From the NCBI GenBank assembly GCA_017893485.1, contig CM030360.1:144034697-144098696 (forward strand): a stretch of 64,000 nucleotides of DNA, in the 5' to 3' direction. Shown in pieces: positions 60,722-64,000 of the stretch (positions within the stretch are counted from its first letter, which is position 1; every line of letters begins with the position of its first letter). The translations under genes and the position numbers were made by a program. This DNA comes from Hemerocallis citrina (taxonomy: Eukaryota > Streptophyta > Magnoliopsida > Asparagales > Asphodelaceae). Under the pieces are notes generated by a model. The model was not told the origin of the DNA, ran no database searches, and was given only the letters and a program-made list of their open reading frames with translations.

Positions 60722-62407
60722 TTAAGTAACGCCAAGATCCAACAACATTAGCACATCCTTTCTAATTTTTCTCTTCAGATGTGGATTAGGTTCAAGTTCA
60801 AGTTTGAGGCGTTTCCTTCGTGATGATGATGTCTTTGATTCCCCCACCTCTTTGAATTTATGCAGAAAAAATGAATAAATAGAAGGTTCAGCATCCAAAT
60901 ACATAACATGTTCAAAAATAATTTCTTTTTCAGGTTCAAAATTTGTTGCATTTGTTGGACATACTTCGATTGATAATTTTTCAAATTTAGCCTTATGTTC
61001 CTCGCCCAAAATTAAATCAATTTCACTTACTTGAATAGATGACTGTTCTTCAGGAGGAAAATTTATGGAATTAAAAATATCAAAAGTTACTTGCTCATGC
61101 TGAATGTGTTCCTCCACAATTTGTTCAATCTCACTTTGCTTTTCAACCACATTATGTTCTTCATTTTCTTCTTGTGGTTGTTCAATTGTCCTCCCGCTTC
61201 CTAATGTTATAGCCTCGACATGTTCCTTGGGATTGACAACTGTCTTGCTTGGTAATATTCCTGCAGTTTTGTCATTAATAATATTTAAAAATTGACTAAT
61301 TTGTACCTCAAGATTGTGAATGGAAGCCAAAGTTGAATTTGTAACATTTTGGATTGCCAAATCTGTCTTTTGCATGTAGTGCATAAACATGTCTTCAAAT
61401 GTCGACTTCTTTTCTTCCTGTGAAAAATTTTGAGGTTGTATAACTGCTCCTTGATTGTTGTTCCATGGATAATTAGGGGTGTTTCTCCATCCTGAACTGT
61501 ATGTGTTTCCATAATGATTGTTTTGCATTTGAAAGTTCGACACAAAATTTTCATGTACGGCATTTGATGGAGCAAAAGGGTTCCCCACTTGACAATCTGA
61601 ACTTGAATGATTCCCTGCACAAAGATCACAAATCATATTAGAATGAATAGCATTAAAATTCATATTTTCTACTTGTTTAGAAAAAATATTATTTTTTGCA
61701 TTTAAAGTAGAAAAAGGATCAAGTTCAAAAATTTCAGCCACTTTTCTTGGCATCGTTCTCTCTGAAGACCACTGGTAATGATTTGATGCCATCTCCTCTA
61801 AAAGATCATAGGCTGCTTGGTAAGTTTTGTTCATCAGTGCACCACCAGCTGCTGCGTCAACCATAGATCTATGTGTAACTCCCAAACCATTATAGAATGT
61901 TTGCATTTGCAGCCATTTTGGTAGTTCATGATTAGGACACTTTCTCAATAACTCTTTAAACCTTTCCCATGCATCATACAAAGACTCAGTCTCAAATTGA
62001 ATAAATGTGCAAATATCTTTTCTTAGCTTTGCTGTCTTTGCTGGAGGAAAATACTTGGTTAGAAATTTTTGTGCAAGTCCCTCCCAAGTAGTAATACTAC
62101 CGGGTGGTAGATAATGTAGCCAAGCCTTCGCCTTATCTCGTAGGGAAAAAGAAAAGAGTCTCAGTCTAATTGCATCGTCTGATACACCGTTGTACTTGAA
62201 AGTGTCACAAATTTCTAAAAAATCTGCAATGTGAGCGTAAGGATCCTCGTGTGGTAGTCCCCAAAATTGAACAGTCTGTTGAATCAATAAAATCATCTCC
62301 GGTTCAATCTCAAAATCGTCAACTTCAATAACCGGCTTCTTTATGCTTGATTCATAAATTGAGGGCATAGCATAGTCTCTCAAAGGCCTATTCTCATCGT
62401 TCCCCAT
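60722..62407 (-). CDS. Athila-type Gag, intact
   Basis: A 561-aa capsid polyprotein of a non-autonomous element. The N-terminus is MGNDENRPLRDYAMPS. The Retrotrans_gag domain (about 40-200) has FWGLPHEDPYAHIADFLEI, RDKAKAWLHYLPPGSITTW and FLTKYFPPAKTAKLR. A zinc knuckle CX2CX3HX4C (CDLCAGNHSSSDC) is near 265, followed by an Asn/Gln/Tyr-rich linker. The C-terminal part has PSKTVVNPKEHVEAITLGSG as in Athila, a Glu-rich stretch, and a basic end (RRKRLKLELEPNPHLKRKIRK). It ends before any protease motif. The open frame suggests recent activity or selection for Gag function, with pol supplied in trans. Confidence 0.9.
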   Translation of the reverse strand: MGNDENRPLRDYAMPSIYESSIKKPVIEVDDFEIEPEMILLIQQTVQFWGLPHEDPYAHIADFLEICDTFKYNGVSDDAIRLRLFSFSLRDKAKAWLHYLPPGSITTWEGLAQKFLTKYFPPAKTAKLRKDICTFIQFETESLYDAWERFKELLRKCPNHELPKWLQMQTFYNGLGVTHRSMVDAAAGGALMNKTYQAAYDLLEEMASNHYQWSSERTMPRKVAEIFELDPFSTLNAKNNIFSKQVENMNFNAIHSNMICDLCAGNHSSSDCQVGNPFAPSNAVHENFVSNFQMQNNHYGNTYSSGWRNTPNYPWNNNQGAVIQPQNFSQEEKKSTFEDMFMHYMQKTDLAIQNVTNSTLASIHNLEVQISQFLNIINDKTAGILPSKTVVNPKEHVEAITLGSGRTIEQPQEENEEHNVVEKQSEIEQIVEEHIQHEQVTFDIFNSINFPPEEQSSIQVSEIDLILGEEHKAKFEKLSIEVCPTNATNFEPEKEIIFEHVMYLDAEPSIYSFFLHKFKEVGESKTSSSRRKRLKLELEPNPHLKRKIRKDVLMLLDLGVT

Positions 62408-62603
62408 GATAATGTACGTGTATGTCCTGAGATGTAAGTATCGAAACAGAAAAAGAAAAAAAACAGAAAAACTAAAAAAAACTAAAATAAGAAAAATAAA
62501 ATAAAAAAAAAGTAAAATTTAGTCAAAGGAAAATAAAGATGTAAAATGATAATAAAATAAAAATAATTACAAAAAATCCAAATTAGCAATAATCTAGCAA
62601 TTT

Positions 62604-62640
62604 TCAATATCAATAAAAGAATAACTTTTATTGATATTGA
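62604..62640. other. Perfect 16-bp hairpin in the Athila leader
   Basis: tcaatatcaataaaag (62604-62619), a 5-base loop, then its exact complement (62625-62640). It lies between PBS and gag, where retroelement dimerisation or packaging signals are often found. The left unit has lost the second arm. Confidence 0.6.
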
Positions 62641-62732
62641 AACTTAAGAAAAGAAAAGAGAGACCATTTACCTATTAAAATGATGAGCCGGGAATGATAA
62701 ATTATAAGTTTATTGATCCTCGTACAAGTGCT

Positions 62733-62750
62733 TCCCCGGCAACGGCGCCA
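62733..62750 (-). other. Primer-binding site, right Athila unit
   Basis: The same tRNA-Asp type PBS as at 57637. The LTR that should begin a few bases to the right is absent; unrelated sequence starts at 62751. Confidence 0.85.
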
Positions 62751-64000
62751 CTGCATCATATACAGTTCCGGAACCATGTATCATATACATTCATATCATA
62801 TCCCAGTTTACAGATCGTGTCCAAACACCATCTGTCCATCAGTTTATATCACCATATAAACCAAACATCATGGATAACATACAAAATCGCTTACTGATCA
62901 GTCATGGCAGATTGTAAAACATACCTGTATGATCAAATCACGATATATAGTATAACAGAATCATATATGATCGACATAACATATTATAATCGACATATCA
63001 TATAACCGTATCAAGGCAGATTCATAAAACATGCATACATGCATCGAATGCAGTAAACACGTAACCAAATCAGCCCCTTATACACGCAGCTCTGATACCA
63101 ATGAAGGGATTCGGGGCACAAATGCAGCGAAAAAAACATAGATAAAAATCCGAAACCCTAACCCTAGGATCTGTGTACAAGACATGGCTGATTATGGAGA
63201 AATGAAATTTTACCTTTTAGGAGCTTTACGAAGGCTGAAAGATGGAGGTCCTCAATCACCACGCAACCCTTGTAGCAAGATCCGCATCTCTAAAGCAGTC
63301 CACACGAACGTCCGATCGTCCAACGATCAAGGGAGCCGGTACTAGCCGATGAAGCTTGCCTCTATCTCTCTCTCTCTCTTGCTTCTCAACAATTGGAGCG
63401 GCTAGGGTTTTCCCTCTTGCCTCTCAACAATTGGAGCGGCTAGGGTTTCTTTGGAAAACTAAGTTGCCAAAAAGATAAACCCTAAACTAATACATCTCTA
63501 TGTATTTATAAGAGAGAATGAGGTGGGCTTAACCGTAATCAGTTTGGCTTCTGTTAAGACCAATCTGATTTGGTTTTATCATTTAAATTCGAATTATACT
63601 TTAATTAATTAAGTCCAACTCAATTAATTAAATAACTAATTTCGAATCATTTAATTTAAATTCCGAATTTAAATTAAAACTCCTTTTAAACGTTCTAAGT
63701 GTGTGACCCTTTAGGTTATTATTACGTTGGCAATAATTTTATTATCTAATAATAAAATTATAAACAATGAGCGGCATCTAGTAATACATCATTGCTACCC
63801 AAGTAATAATAATAATTGGTGATTCAATTAAACCTTTCGTGACTAATGTCTCCATGTAATATAATCCTTTTAACCTTGATATTATAGATTAAACTAGAGG
63901 CATGGTTCGTGTCATCCTCTTAATAATTCAATCTTTATTTTCTTGATCGATGAGTAGACTATTCAAACAAATCAATATTTGAGCATGGCCATGCATTTCA
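62751..64000 (-). mobile_element. Partial LTR retrotransposon with initiator-Met PBS
   Basis: On the minus strand TGGTATCAGAGC (63100-63089) follows an LTR that ends ...CCCTTCA at 63102. The LTR extends right to at least the window edge, where the minus strand begins TGAAATGC, so it may be complete (899 bp). A TATAAATA box is at 63510-63503. Inside, a 35-bp block (cttctcaacaattggagcgg...) is repeated at about 63381-63407 and 63420-63447. About 340 bases of internal region, without a coding frame, end abruptly at 62751. The superfamily cannot be assigned; PBS and LTR size fit a copia-type or large non-autonomous element. Confidence 0.6.

Larger units (their letters stand above)
56457..62750 (-). 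mobile_element. Athila-family Gag-only element, tandem with one shared LTR
   Basis: Going leftward: PBS (62750-62733), leader, complete gag (62407-60722), non-coding region, polypurine tract (59405-59394), LTR (59390-57661), second PBS (57654-57637), second gag start (57415), cut at 56457 by the TRIM-like element. One LTR is thus the 3' LTR of one unit and the 5' LTR of the next. No protease, RT or integrase is present after gag, where a full Athila element would have several kb of pol. The structure fits a TR-GAG-type non-autonomous element or a deletion derivative. Confidence 0.85.

Overview
This window is nuclear DNA of a flowering plant. The evidence is spliced genes with GT..AG introns, a cytosolic ribosomal protein gene with a telo-box promoter, a plant-type phosphatidylinositol 4-kinase gamma pseudogene, and a dense stack of plant transposable elements (FAR1-type Mutator, PIF/Harbinger, Helitron, LINE, and chromovirus, Tat and Athila gypsy elements). 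The species cannot be named from the sequence.

Region 1 (1-9.3 kb) holds the one host gene that looks functional: RPL17 (uL22) on the minus strand. I reconstruct seven coding exons (174 codons with stop), with the start codon alone in the first. Its introns are swollen by a hAT-like element (2830-3697) and a dead LINE (about 6830-8315) that carries a 254-bp tandem duplication. A Tourist-like MITE (9335-9944) sits just upstream of the core promoter. A serine-carboxypeptidase-like fragment lies downstream.

Region 2 (9.3-20.4 kb) is a graveyard: a possible psbD-derived organelle fragment, a broken PIF/Harbinger element with transposase and Myb-like ORF remnants, a PI4K-gamma pseudogene with an in-frame stop and no catalytic C-lobe, unrecognised exon-like sequence, a probable Helitron and a foldback MITE.

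Region 3 (20.5-28.0 kb) is the most striking part. It is a 7.56-kb near-palindromic compound Mutator-like element with about 855-bp terminal inverted repeats. The right arm carries an apparently intact two-exon FAR1-type transposase gene (749 aa). The left arm is an internal-deletion copy that keeps only the transposase exon 2. The centre holds a captured WD40-gene tail and mirrored Ala/Asp-coding trinucleotide arrays.

Region 4 (28.0-64 kb) is nested LTR retrotransposons, nearly all pointing left. A chromodomain gypsy element (28765-41613) has a 3.4-kb solo LTR inside its 3' LTR. A GC-rich Tat-type gypsy element (41614-55287) has dual RNase H, a 110-bp tandem array after pol, and a multi-exon antisense ORF cluster with its own TATA box. 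It is followed by a TRIM-like element with no coding capacity (55292-56456). Next comes an Athila-family Gag-only tandem in which two internal regions share one LTR (56457-62750), and then the end of another LTR element (62751-64000). Several junctions (41613/41614, 55287/55292, 62750/62751) show that deletions have removed the partner LTRs, so nesting order can only partly be recovered.
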